From assembly GCA_030447685.1 (NCBI GenBank), contig JAUJOK010000010.1, forward strand, positions 9,244 to 73,243: DNA of 64,000 bases, given 5' to 3'. Positions 9,196 through 18,262 of the stretch are shown piece after piece. The stretch's first letter is position 1. Every line of letters begins with the position of its first letter. The translations under genes were made by a program, and so were the position numbers. The notes under the pieces are model-generated. The model made no database searches. It was not told the DNA's origin and saw only the letters and a list, made by a program, of their open reading frames with translations. This DNA comes from Armatimonadaceae bacterium (GTDB taxonomy: Bacteria; Armatimonadota; Armatimonadia; Armatimonadales; Armatimonadaceae).

Positions 9196-10329
9196 CTAAT
9201 GTGGACTCCGAGATGCCGCCGATACACTTGGCGGCATCAGCTTCCCCTGTTTGCTGATCCGAACGGAATCCGCTCCGAAGTCTTGCCGGGATAGGCGCTC
9301 GATTACCGGCAGGACGCTGCCTTTGCGGTCCCGGTACGGTCCGCCGGGCTTCACCTGCTTCACCGGGTGGACGCGCCCACCAAGAAACGCGCCGCTGGAA
9401 GGGGAAAGTTCCGCTTCAAGAATCAGCGACAGCCCGGTCGGCCCGGAAAGGCCGAATTTACCGTAGGTGGCAAAATTGCCCAGCGAGTAGGCAATCAGGC
9501 GGCCACGGTACACTTCCATGCCGCGAACCACATGCGGGCCATGTCCCAGAACGAGGTCCGCCCCGGCATCCACCACGGCGTGCGCAAAGCGCCGCAGGTC
9601 ACCCCGGCGCTCACCCAGGTACGTCTCCGGCCCGCGCCCGACGTGCTGATAGCCTGCTCCCTCCCCGCCGCCATGAAAGGACACAATAACGAGGTCGGCG
9701 TTCTGCGTGGCCCTGGCGACGGCGGCACGCGCGCCCGCAACGTCATTCACATTAAGCGAAACCGCGTTCGTGGCAAAAGCGACCACGGCGATTCGGACAC
9801 TGTTTACCTCGCGAATGGCGACATCGTTCCTATCGGCACCGGCATGGGCGATACCCAATTTATCCAGCGTGGCCCGCGTGCTGTTTCGGCCATAGGCACC
9901 GAAATCGTTCGCGTGATTGTTGGCGAGGCTCAGCACGTCGAAGCCCGCCGCTTTAAGGTGACGGCCATAGCGCGTTGGCGTGCGAAAAGCGTAGGAGTGT
10001 TTTCCTTGCTTTGTGGTTCTCCCGCCGTCGGAAAGCGGTCCCTCCAGGTTACCGAAGGCGAGGTCGGCACGGGACAGGAGGGGTGTCACGTCCCGCAGCA
10101 ACCGGCTGCCGTCGTCCGGCGGAAGATCGCGCGCATCCGGCCAGGCCGAACCGAGCATAATGTCCCCGACCGCCGCAATCACGATGGGCTTCGGCTCCGG
10201 TGCGGGCGGCGAGGCGCTGCCCGTCCTTTGCGCTGCTTTTTGCGAAAGCGATTGTCCGCTGACGAGCCACAGCGCCGCCCCTGCCGCCAGCGCCAGCGCC
10301 ACTGCCAGTCTCACCAGCGAATTGGGCAT
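9196..10329 (-). CDS. CapA family protein (PGA_cap metallophosphatase-like)
   Basis: 377 residues. N-terminal hydrophobic segment (residues 5-25, LVRLAVALALAAGAALWLVSG) is a signal anchor. The PGA_cap domain (about 48-330) shows GDIMLG, FGNLEGPL, LSLANNHANDFG, VSFHGG, LVLGHGPHVVRG and AYSLGNF, the metal-binding His/Asp/Asn motifs of the calcineurin-like fold. CapA of Bacillus is needed for poly-gamma-glutamate capsule export, but most homologues outside capsule operons have no proven role. No capB, capC or capE is nearby. It starts 7 nt after the stop of the PIG-L gene, so it is the third gene of an M55 peptidase/PIG-L/CapA operon. Confidence 0.88.
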   Translation of the reverse strand: MPNSLVRLAVALALAAGAALWLVSGQSLSQKAAQRTGSASPPAPEPKPIVIAAVGDIMLGSAWPDARDLPPDDGSRLLRDVTPLLSRADLAFGNLEGPLSDGGRTTKQGKHSYAFRTPTRYGRHLKAAGFDVLSLANNHANDFGAYGRNSTRATLDKLGIAHAGADRNDVAIREVNSVRIAVVAFATNAVSLNVNDVAGARAAVARATQNADLVIVSFHGGGEGAGYQHVGRGPETYLGERRGDLRRFAHAVVDAGADLVLGHGPHVVRGMEVYRGRLIAYSLGNFATYGKFGLSGPTGLSLILEAELSPSSGAFLGGRVHPVKQVKPGGPYRDRKGSVLPVIERLSRQDFGADSVRISKQGKLMPPSVSAASRSPH

Positions 10330-10336
10330 CCTGTCC

Positions 10337-11155
10337 TCATCGTGGAAAATACCGGTCGATCTCGGTCTCAGGCAGGGAACGCCCGTATTCGCTCACCTCA
10401 AACGCCTCCATACACTGAATCGCCTGGCCGCGCTCCTCGCCGTAGCGGGCAGTAAGATGCGGGCGGAATCGCTCGGCCACGGCGCCGTCGCGCCGCAGGT
10501 AGCGCTCGCGCAGCCAGCTTAGCCGCTCCGCGTCGCCTTCCGGCACCTGATCCAGATAGCCGCCATCATAAGGCAGCCACTCGTACATCTGCGATTCGTG
10601 GCAGTGGAGCATACGCGCTTTCGTTTCAACCACGTCGTCGATGGCGACAACAACATCCGGCGAAAACGGCGCGGGCTTCAGGAAGCTATCCTGCATATAC
10701 AGGATAATCGGCGTCTCCGATAGGTGCGGCACAAAGGGGCAGATGTTCGGCACACGAATCAAGTAGGAGGCATCCTGCACCAGAATCCCGGTGCGCCGGT
10801 GGTCCGGGTGATAATCCTTGGTCCGATGCGTGAAGACAAGGTCGGGGCGGAACGCGCGAATCAGGCGGATAAACTGCTCACGGGTCGCCAGGTCCGCCTC
10901 CAGGCGTCCATCGTGATTATCGAGCACCTCGTACTCGATTCCGGCCACTTCCGCCACGCGCTGCGTCTCCTCCCGCCGCCGCTGCGCCAGCGGCCCGCCG
11001 CCCATCAGGTGATGTCCCGCATCGCCATTGGTGGCGCAGACAAATTTGACGGCGTGCCCCTGCGCGACATACTTTGCAGCCAGTCCCCCGGTCTTGATCT
11101 CGCAGTCGTCGGGATGCGCGCCGATCATCAGCGCGCGAAGCTGTTTTTGCTGCAT
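10337..11155 (-). CDS. PIG-L (LmbE) family deacetylase
   Basis: 272 residues. The PIG-L zinc motif AHPDD (His14, Asp16, Asp17) and the second His set DYHPDHRRTG are intact. These enzymes are zinc-dependent N-deacetylases of GlcNAc-containing small molecules, such as mycothiol or bacillithiol precursors, glycolipids or antibiotics. The Rossmann-like fold spans residues 7-220. The ATG is preceded by GGAGGAC on the minus strand. It sits 23 nt downstream of the M55 peptidase gene and 7 nt before CapA, so is surely co-transcribed. Substrate is not predictable; an amino sugar from envelope recycling would fit its neighbours. Confidence 0.9.
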   Translation of the reverse strand: MQQKQLRALMIGAHPDDCEIKTGGLAAKYVAQGHAVKFVCATNGDAGHHLMGGGPLAQRRREETQRVAEVAGIEYEVLDNHDGRLEADLATREQFIRLIRAFRPDLVFTHRTKDYHPDHRRTGILVQDASYLIRVPNICPFVPHLSETPIILYMQDSFLKPAPFSPDVVVAIDDVVETKARMLHCHESQMYEWLPYDGGYLDQVPEGDAERLSWLRERYLRRDGAVAERFRPHLTARYGEERGQAIQCMEAFEVSEYGRSLPETEIDRYFPR

Positions 11156-11178
11156 AATGTCCTCCCTATATTAGAATG

Positions 11179-11961
11179 TTAAAAGCGGTCGGTAATGGAA
11201 TCGAGCTGCCACTGTACGGTATAGGGATCGACGCGTTCACCGGCTCGCATGCCGCGTGAGGCCGCCTCCGCGTGCTCGATCCGCTTGTAGCGAATCTCAT
11301 ACGTCATCGGGGACGGCAGCTGGAAAGGCCGCGACGTTTCCCGGCGAGCCACTGCCCGCTGCACTCCCTTATATATCTCTCGGACGACGCGCCGGGGGTG
11401 CTTGCTGACGGCGGCGTTCCAGCCGAAGCCAGTTTTTGTGGTGACGGTCTCGATACCGGGGAAGAAGTGCGCCGCCTCCTGTACCGCCTTGTCATCACTT
11501 GCGCAGAAGAGGGGGGGAACCCCCAGCAGACCGGCAACGGCGGCGTCGATAGCCATTTCCCCCACCTCCACCCCGTCCACCTTCATCCACTGGTACGCGG
11601 CGGAGCTAAAGGAGTGAGCAATGTTGGCGTCGGCTGTATTGTCCATCGCGTGGTAGCCGACAAAAAGGACCCCGCTGAACGTGGCGTCCAGGCCCGGCCA
11701 GCGGTGGGGAAACCCGACCCCCAGCGCGATGTCGCAGCGCTCGTCCAGCAGGTCATAGTCCAGATTGAGGCTGCCGCCGTGGTTGTCCCAGACGATGACC
11801 TGGGTCGCCCCGGCATCGAAAAGGCCGCGTGCGGCAGCGTCGGCTTCGCGCGTTGCCTGAAGCCGGGCAAAGGCGAAATTACGCGAATCGGTCAAACTGC
11901 CGCCCGGACTGCCCACAACGCAGGCAGGCCCTTCACAGTCCACGGCGACGACGAACTTCAT
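11179..11961 (-). CDS. M55 family D-aminopeptidase (DppA-like)
   Basis: 260 residues. The zinc and catalytic residues of Bacillus DppA are matched: Asp8 and Glu10 (VDCEG), His61 (WDNHGG), His104 (VGYHAMD), His116 (NIAHSFS) and Glu135 (VGEMAID). DppA forms a decameric ring and removes D-amino acids from the N-terminus of D-Ala-containing peptides, so the likely role is recycling or scavenging of peptidoglycan peptides. It is the first gene of the leftward operon and is divergent from the peptidoglycan-binding protein at 12124; the 162-nt space between must hold both promoters. No ABC transporter dpp genes are adjacent. Confidence 0.92.
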   Translation of the reverse strand: MKFVVAVDCEGPACVVGSPGGSLTDSRNFAFARLQATREADAAARGLFDAGATQVIVWDNHGGSLNLDYDLLDERCDIALGVGFPHRWPGLDATFSGVLFVGYHAMDNTADANIAHSFSSAAYQWMKVDGVEVGEMAIDAAVAGLLGVPPLFCASDDKAVQEAAHFFPGIETVTTKTGFGWNAAVSKHPRRVVREIYKGVQRAVARRETSRPFQLPSPMTYEIRYKRIEHAEAASRGMRAGERVDPYTVQWQLDSITDRF

Positions 11962-12123
11962 GAAGCGTATTTTCTGCTCGTGCCCCTGCGGTTCCTGCGG
12001 GAATATCCCTGCCGAACCCCGGTAATTTGTATCGCAGGAAGTTAGCAGCCGTGTTAAGCGGGCCGCTCCGGGGAAAACAAGAAATATAACGCCAATGGCG
12101 GGCAGAGGGAGGGGACGAAAGCT

Positions 12124-13056
12124 ATGGATACGGTGAAGCCAGTGGCGGCAGCGGCGACAGCGGCGACAGCGGCGGCGAATGCCGGTTCTCTAACTGAGGT
12201 GGACCCGGCGCTGTGGATGGAGATGGAGGAGCGGCGCAGCGAACGCGAAGAGCGGGAGCTGCAGCTTAAAGAAAGCCAACTGGCCTTACAGCAGCAGGTT
12301 GGGCGAAAGCTGGTGGGTTTGGCGCTGTTTCTGAGGACTCTTTTAACGATCAGTATCCTGCTGTTTACCGTGGGAGGCGTCGTTGCCTTATTTTTGGCGC
12401 AGTCCTCGCAGGCGCGGGAGCGCTCCCTGACAGAGGCGCGTCAAAAGATAGAAAGACAGCGTTTTGAGTTTGAGGCTCTTTCGGCAGCCCTGTCTGCACC
12501 GGAGCCGCAGCAGCGGGCACGAAACGTCTCCTTCTTAATGAAAGCGGGCTATCTGACAAATCCGACCCTGGTCGCGAGGCTGCGGGCATCGACGCAGGAA
12601 CCTGCCACCCTTCCGTATCTTCCGGCGCTTGCTGCCGCTGCCGCCCCCAGTGCGGCGGTGGTGGAGGTGGTAGAGCGCCCTGTAGTGCCGAAGGCGCGGC
12701 AGCCTGAACCGCCGCCGTCGCCGCGCCCGGCTCCTGAGGCGGCCTCCCCCGTGTCACCGCAAGCTTCGGGGAATAACGCCGGCAGCGCCGCTATGGATAA
12801 CCAACCGGGCGTTTCGGGCGGGCAGGAACCGCGCGGTAATAACAGATACGCCAGGGCGCAGGAGGTGCTGCGCGCACGCGGCTATTATACCGGCCCCGTA
12901 GACGACCGATACGACCCGAACACCCGCGCCGCGGTGGCCCGGTTCCAGCGGGAGCACGGTCTGGACGAGGATGGCATGCTGGGGCCGGAGACGCTGCGGG
13001 CTATTCAGGAGGTGGCTCAGGGACAGCCGCAAGGAAGGCGGAAACCGCCAAGATAA
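12124..13056 (+). CDS. Membrane-anchored protein with coiled coil and PG_binding_1 domain
   Basis: 310 residues, ATG after GGGAGGGGAC (12107-12116). Order of parts: Ala-rich N-terminus (1-25); charged, Glu/Arg-rich coiled coil (about 30-60); one transmembrane helix (about 65-92, LVGLALFLRTLLTISILLF); a second helical stretch (95-150); a Pro/Ala-rich linker (165-225); and a C-terminal peptidoglycan-binding domain (about 238-300, LRARGYYTGPVDDRYDPNT with AAVARFQREHG and GPETLRAI). The topology suggests tethering of membrane to cell wall. No enzymatic domain was found. It stands alone, divergent from the M55 peptidase operon. Confidence 0.8.
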   Translation: MDTVKPVAAAATAATAAANAGSLTEVDPALWMEMEERRSEREERELQLKESQLALQQQVGRKLVGLALFLRTLLTISILLFTVGGVVALFLAQSSQARERSLTEARQKIERQRFEFEALSAALSAPEPQQRARNVSFLMKAGYLTNPTLVARLRASTQEPATLPYLPALAAAAAPSAAVVEVVERPVVPKARQPEPPPSPRPAPEAASPVSPQASGNNAGSAAMDNQPGVSGGQEPRGNNRYARAQEVLRARGYYTGPVDDRYDPNTRAAVARFQREHGLDEDGMLGPETLRAIQEVAQGQPQGRRKPPR

Positions 13057-13124
13057 GAATAACGGGCGATAATATCAAGGTTCTGCGCTCACCATAAACG
13101 CGCCTGTCAGGAGCATATAGTCCT

Positions 13125-15370
13125 ATGCACTTCCATAGCGCCATGATAAACAGCCTGTTGCCGATCCTTGTTGCCGCTGCGCCGTCCTCCGCCGGGCCGC
13201 AGACGCCGTCTGCTGCTGCACCCGCCACGGTCGCCGCCGTCACAGTGCCCAGGGTTCCCGCCGGGCATCCCCGCGTCTACGTTCGCGCGTCCGACCTCCC
13301 GGCGATCAAGGCCAAGCTCAGCCGGGACGAGTTCAAAGCGGCCTGGTCCCAGGTGCAGGCAGCGACCAGCCATCCCGATTACGGCCCCTTCGCCAGCGCC
13401 TTTGTCTACCTCGTCACGGGAGATAAGGCGGCGGGCCGCCGCGCTATCGAGAACGGATTGACGGCTCTGGCGAAGTCCGACGAGGGACGCACCGTCAGTC
13501 AGCCCATGCACTGGGCCGCCTGTGTCTATGATTGGTGCTACGATCTCCTGACCGATACCGAGAAGCAGTCCTTCATCAAGGAGTTCCAGCGCCTGGCCGC
13601 CTCGCACGGGCCTTATTATCCCGCCCGCCTCGACACCCATGCCGTGGTCGGCCATGATACCGAAGGCTGGCTGCTGACGGGGCAGCTTCCGATTGGCGTC
13701 GCCATTTATGACGAATCCCCGGTGATGTACGACGCGGCGGCGCGGCTCTTCGCCCGGAAATTCGTGCCGGTGCGAAACTTCTACTACCCGGCGCACGCCC
13801 ACCACCAGGGCGATTCTTACAGCTCTCGCATGGTCCACGATCTGCTCGCTTCCTGGCTCTTCCGCCGCATGGGGGCGGGCGATGTGCTCAGCCGCGAGCA
13901 GCGGTACGTCCCCTACGAGACCATCTATAACCTGCGCCCCGATGGCCGCCAGTTCCGCCACGGCGACACGTATGACGAGGGAGGCCGCGCCGCCACCCGC
14001 CTTCTGATCCAGATGCTGGCCGCCGCCTACTACGACGACCCCTATATGCTCTGGATGGCCGATTCCGCCGACCTCTTCAATCGACCCACGCCCCTGGAGC
14101 GCATCTTCGAACTGCTGTTCCGCAGGCCCAGCGCTCCCCAGCGGCCCATCGGCGAACTGCCGCTGACGAAGTTCTTCGGGCCGCCCATCGGCACGATGAT
14201 CGCCCGCACCGGCTGGGAGAGGGGGTTAGACTCCCGCGCCGCTGTCGTGCGGATGCATATCGGCGGGAACTTCTTCGGCAACCATCAGCGCAAGGACTGG
14301 GGTAATTTCCAGGTCTACTACCGGGGGCCGCTCGCTATCTCCAGCGGCATCTACGAAGGGGCGCAGAGCGGGTATAACTCCGACCACTGGCGCGACTATT
14401 ACCACCAGACCGTCGCGCACAACAGCCTGCTGATCTTCGACCCGACCGAAAAATGGTCTACCACGGCGAACCCGCCGCGAACGACGGCGGCCAGCGCTGG
14501 CCCGTCGGTGGGGCCGACCATCCCGTCGATCTGGAGACGCTGACAAACGCGGACCACCGCTACGGTAAAGTCACCGCCCACGCCTTCGGCCCCGACGCGG
14601 CGAAGCCCGCCTACAGCTATATCGCCGGGGACATCACCCACGCCTACACCAAGAAGGTCTCGTCGGTGACACGGGCAATGGTAACCTGGAACACGGGCGA
14701 TACGAGGTACCCCGCCGTGCTCGTCGTCTTCGACCGCGTTGTCAGCGCGAATCCTGCCTTTAAGAAGACGTGGCTGCTGCACACCCTTCAGGAACCCCAG
14801 GTGCAGGGCAGGGCGATTACGGCAATGCGCGACACGGACGGCTATGGCGGCAAGCTCGTCGCTACGAGCCTGCTGCCCGAACGAGCGACACTAACGAAGA
14901 TCGGCGGCCCCGGTAAGGACTACTGGGTCGAGAGCGCGCAAAGGAACTATGCGACCACAAAGGCGGGCGCGGAAGGCGGCGCGTGGCGTATCGAGGTCTC
15001 CCCGGCGGCTTCCGCGCGGGAAGATGTTTTTCTCCACACGCTAACCGTCATGGACAGCACGACCACAGAGGCTCCCCCGGTGGGGAAGGTCGAGGGGCAG
15101 GGCATGGTGGGCGCGCGCGTCCTGGATCGGGTGGCGCTCTTCTCGCGCTCCGGCAGCCTGCAAAGCCGTGTCGGCTTCCGCATTGATGGCAGCGGGAAGC
15201 TGCGCTTCCTCGTCTGTGACCTACAGCCCGGTTCGTGGATAGTCACGCGCAATGGCGCGAGGATCGCCGGGGCCTTCACCGCCACTGCCGACGCAAAGTG
15301 CCTCTATTTTGAGGGAGAGGCGGGCGACTATACGCTGGCACGCGCGGGCACTAACACTCGACAAAGATAG
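13125..15370 (+). CDS. Heparinase II/III-like protein, one internal frameshift
   Basis: The N-terminal part reads 13125 to ~14455, the C-terminal part continues in another frame to 15370; together about 748 residues. A signal-like start (INSLLPILVAAAP) precedes an alpha-toroid domain with HPRVYVRASDL, QPMHWAACVYDWCYD and HTEGW-like motifs, then a beta-sheet domain with MHIGGNFFGNHQRKDWG and TVAHNSLLIFDP. The frame breaks at a run of five A (14449-14453); one extra A restores TEKMVYHGEPAANDGGQ. It is homologous along its length to the gene at 44.4-46.4 kb. The fold belongs to polysaccharide lyases of uronic-acid glycans (PL8/12/15/21 style); activity and substrate are not proven. AGGAG lies 11 nt before the ATG. 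Confidence 0.8.
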
Positions 15371-15419
15371 CGCAGAAACTCACTGCCCGCAAAATAAAGG
15401 TTATTAAGGAGGCAGCATC

Positions 15420-16292
15420 ATGGCACGTTACGGTATCGGCGCAAGCCTGGGCGGATGGCGACCCTTTCCTGCCGATAACCCGTGGAACCAGGATATCTCG
15501 GGCCTGCCAGTAGACCCGCGCTCCGATGTTCTGGTTGCGAGTATAGGGCTGGACGGAAGTCTGCATCCGGACTTCGGAACCGTCTGGCAGGGAGTGCCTA
15601 ACGGCATTCCGTATGTGGTTGTTCGAGGGAAGCAGCCACGTGTTCCTGTCCGGTTCGAATACGCGGATGAAAGCGACCCCGGCCCGTACCCCATTCCGCC
15701 CAACGCGCCCATCGAAGGTGGGCCGCAGGGAAAAGGCGACCGGCATATCCTGGCGGTGGACCGAGACGACAAGCGGCTGTATGAACTTTTCTCCGCCTAT
15801 CCCGACGGCAAGGGCTGGCGCGCCGGGTCGGGCGCGATCTTCAACCTTGCGTCCAATCGGCTGCGCCCGGCGGGCTGGACATCGGCGGATGCCGCCGGTC
15901 TGCCGATATTTCCCGGCCTGGTGCGCTACGACGAAGTGATGGAGCAAAAGGCCATCCGGCACGCGCTGCGCTTTACCTGCCGCCGCACGCGCCGCGCCTA
16001 CGTTTCCCCCGCCCGGCACTTCGCCAGCCGCAGCGCAGACCCGAACCTGCCGCCGATGGGAATGCGCGTCCGGCTCCGAAAAGATTTCGACATGCGTCCG
16101 TTTCCGCCTGTTGCGCGGGTGATTCTGACGGCGCTCCAGAAGTACGGTATGCTGCTCGCCGATAACGGCGGCGACTGGTACCTGAGCGGCGCGCCGGATT
16201 CTCGCTGGGATAACGAGGCAATCGCGACGCTCAAACGCGTGAAGGGGCGCGACTTCGAGGTGGTGCGAATGGGCCGACTGGTGACGGGCTGA
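15420..16292 (+). CDS. Unknown protein with FPADNPWNQDI motif
   Basis: 290 residues. The strong ribosome site AAGGAGG (15406-15412) fixes the ATG. No signal peptide or membrane segment. Visible features: FPADNPWNQDISGLPVDPRS near the start, LHPDFGTVW, GIPYVVV, an aromatic RRAYVSPARHFASR stretch, MGMRVRLRKDFDM, and the ending QKYGMLLADNGGDWYLSG. I recall similar NPWN...HPDFG proteins annotated only as hypothetical in soil bacteria, so no function is offered. It follows the heparinase-like gene by 50 nt on the same strand and precedes the DUF4091 gene, which has its own promoter. Confidence 0.75.
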   Translation: MARYGIGASLGGWRPFPADNPWNQDISGLPVDPRSDVLVASIGLDGSLHPDFGTVWQGVPNGIPYVVVRGKQPRVPVRFEYADESDPGPYPIPPNAPIEGGPQGKGDRHILAVDRDDKRLYELFSAYPDGKGWRAGSGAIFNLASNRLRPAGWTSADAAGLPIFPGLVRYDEVMEQKAIRHALRFTCRRTRRAYVSPARHFASRSADPNLPPMGMRVRLRKDFDMRPFPPVARVILTALQKYGMLLADNGGDWYLSGAPDSRWDNEAIATLKRVKGRDFEVVRMGRLVTG

Positions 16293-16331
16293 CCACTGCC
16301 GGATATTCGCCTGCCGACACACAGCGCGCGC

Positions 16332-16360
16332 TTGACAGGGCAGCCGGTTTCGCGTACACT
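16332..16360 (+). promoter_or_regulatory. Sigma-70-type promoter for the DUF4091 gene
   Basis: TTGACA (16332-16337), a 17-nt spacer and TACACT (16355-16360) form a near-consensus promoter about 95 nt upstream of the ATG at 16456. It lies in the only substantial gap (16293-16455) between two same-strand genes. No operator palindrome was recognised in the leader. Confidence 0.7.
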
Positions 16361-16455
16361 GCGCGAAATCAAGTAAGCTGCCGTCCGGCGGAAAGTACCG
16401 CAGCTATTACGGACGCGGTTTGAGATACCATCGAATCTACCGAGGAGGCTGGCTC

Positions 16456-18258
16456 ATGACACCGTATCTGTTCCTGCTTCTTGTCCCGATGGCCGGGGTC
16501 CTGGCCCTGACGATACTGTCCGGGAGCGCTTCGGCCAGCCCCGGCGTGTCGGATGTGTGGGCGGTGAACGACGGGGAAAAGGTGCGGCGCGATGACCTCG
16601 ACAACCCGAACCGGCAGAAGAACTCCGTCTGGGACGGCAAACGCATCTCCCTCTTCGGCGCGCGCAATGAGATCGTCGCCTTTCAAATCATCCTACGCTC
16701 CGGCCCCGGTGGCGCGCACGAGGTGGACGTGGCGCTGGAAGATCTGGTTGACCGCGCCAGCGGCAAACGGCTTGTTGCCGTCCCCGAACGCAGCGGCAGT
16801 GATCCCACCGACACGCGCGGCGGTCAAATAGAGCGCTTTACCCAGCACTATCTGCACATCGAAAAGCCGTCTCCACCGGGCTGGTTCTACCATCCCGAAG
16901 CACGCCCGAAGGAGGTGACGGGATGGGTGCCTGACGCGCTCGTTCCTTTCCGGGCGACAGTTGGTCGGGGGGGCGGTCCGTTCGCCATCGGGCCGAACCG
17001 GAACCAGGGGGTGTGGTTCGACATTTATATCCCCGCTGCCCAGACGCCGCCCGGCACCTACGAAGGCAATGTCCGCATACGTGAAGGGGGAAAGACGGTC
17101 CGGGAGATACCGGTCGCGCTTCGCGTCTTCGACTTCGCCCTGCCGGACGAGAACCACTTCCGCGCCATGATCTTCTTTGACGAAGCGGCGGTGCCCCGGC
17201 GTCACGGCTCCTCGGAGTCGGACCTTGTCGCGCGTTACCACCGCCTCGCCCACCGGCATCGTGTCGAGTTCACCCATGCGTACGGCCCTGATGCGCCCCC
17301 GGCCCACCGCGACCTTCTTTCCGGCAAGGCGTTCACTCCGGCGCGCGGGTATGTCGGGCCGGGCCAGAACATCGGCTACTCCATTGTGCCCGCGAGTTTC
17401 TACGGGATTCGCGAGCCGTGGCAGGGAGATAGGGCCTGGAAGACGGCGGACTCCTTCATGGGCTGGGTGAACAGCGTCAAGCCGGACGCCATCACGTTTC
17501 TATATGTCACGGACGAACCCCCGCCGGATCGCTTCCCATTCATCAAGTCTATCGGCGATCTGCACCACGCTAATCCCGGACCGGGGAAGAAACTCCCGAT
17601 GTTCCTGACGCACGCCCCCGATGCGCGCCTGGGCGAGTCCATCGACATCTGGTGTACCGTGACCAACCAATACGACACGGAAAAAGCGAAGGCGCAGAGA
17701 GCTACGGGACGCCGCTGGTGGGTGTACAACGGCTACCGCCCGGCAGCCGGGACGCAGCTTACCGATGCCCCGGCGGTCGACTGCCGTGTGACGCCGTGGG
17801 CCTGCTGGAAGTACGGCGTCGAGTTGTGGTTCTACTGGTTCGCGAACCAGTGGCGTCATAACAGCCAGGCCCCGCGCGGCGAACAGAACGTGTGGGTCGA
17901 TCCCGTTACCTTCGGCCACGACGGTGAGTATAACGGGGACGGCGTGCTGATCTATCCGGGCCAGGACGCCGTCTTTCCCGATCAGGACCGGGGCGTCGCC
18001 GGCCCTATCGCCTCGATTCGTCTGAAGAACCTGCGCCGGGGCATGCAGGACTACGAATACCTCTGGCTGGCCGAACAGCGGGGACTCGGGAAGGAGGCGC
18101 GCGCAGCCGCCGACGCATGCGTTCCCAGGGCCTTCACGGACGCCAAGGGGGACGTTGCGTGGAGTGTGCGCGGGAGCGACTGGGACGCGCAGCGGCGCAT
18201 CCTGGCGGAGCGCATCGCCCGGAAGCGAACGGCGAAGAAACCGGGCGGCACCCGATGA
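16456..18258 (+). CDS. Secreted DUF4091 protein (GH123-like fold)
   Basis: 600 residues. ATG 16456 is preferred over 16420 because GAGGAGG lies 7 nt upstream and the product then begins with a signal peptide (YLFLLLVPMAGVLALTILSG). A beta domain (30-230) precedes a TIM-barrel-like region, with YVTDEPPPDRFPF offering an acidic pair like the Asp-Glu of GH123. The end carries the DUF4091 signature GPIASIRLKNLRRGMQDYEY. GH123 members cleave beta-N-acetylgalactosaminides; most DUF4091 proteins are uncharacterised. It ends 4 nt before the creatininase fusion, implying one transcript from the promoter at 16332. Confidence 0.85.
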   Translation: MTPYLFLLLVPMAGVLALTILSGSASASPGVSDVWAVNDGEKVRRDDLDNPNRQKNSVWDGKRISLFGARNEIVAFQIILRSGPGGAHEVDVALEDLVDRASGKRLVAVPERSGSDPTDTRGGQIERFTQHYLHIEKPSPPGWFYHPEARPKEVTGWVPDALVPFRATVGRGGGPFAIGPNRNQGVWFDIYIPAAQTPPGTYEGNVRIREGGKTVREIPVALRVFDFALPDENHFRAMIFFDEAAVPRRHGSSESDLVARYHRLAHRHRVEFTHAYGPDAPPAHRDLLSGKAFTPARGYVGPGQNIGYSIVPASFYGIREPWQGDRAWKTADSFMGWVNSVKPDAITFLYVTDEPPPDRFPFIKSIGDLHHANPGPGKKLPMFLTHAPDARLGESIDIWCTVTNQYDTEKAKAQRATGRRWWVYNGYRPAAGTQLTDAPAVDCRVTPWACWKYGVELWFYWFANQWRHNSQAPRGEQNVWVDPVTFGHDGEYNGDGVLIYPGQDAVFPDQDRGVAGPIASIRLKNLRRGMQDYEYLWLAEQRGLGKEARAAADACVPRAFTDAKGDVAWSVRGSDWDAQRRILAERIARKRTAKKPGGTR

Positions 18259-18262
18259 GGAC

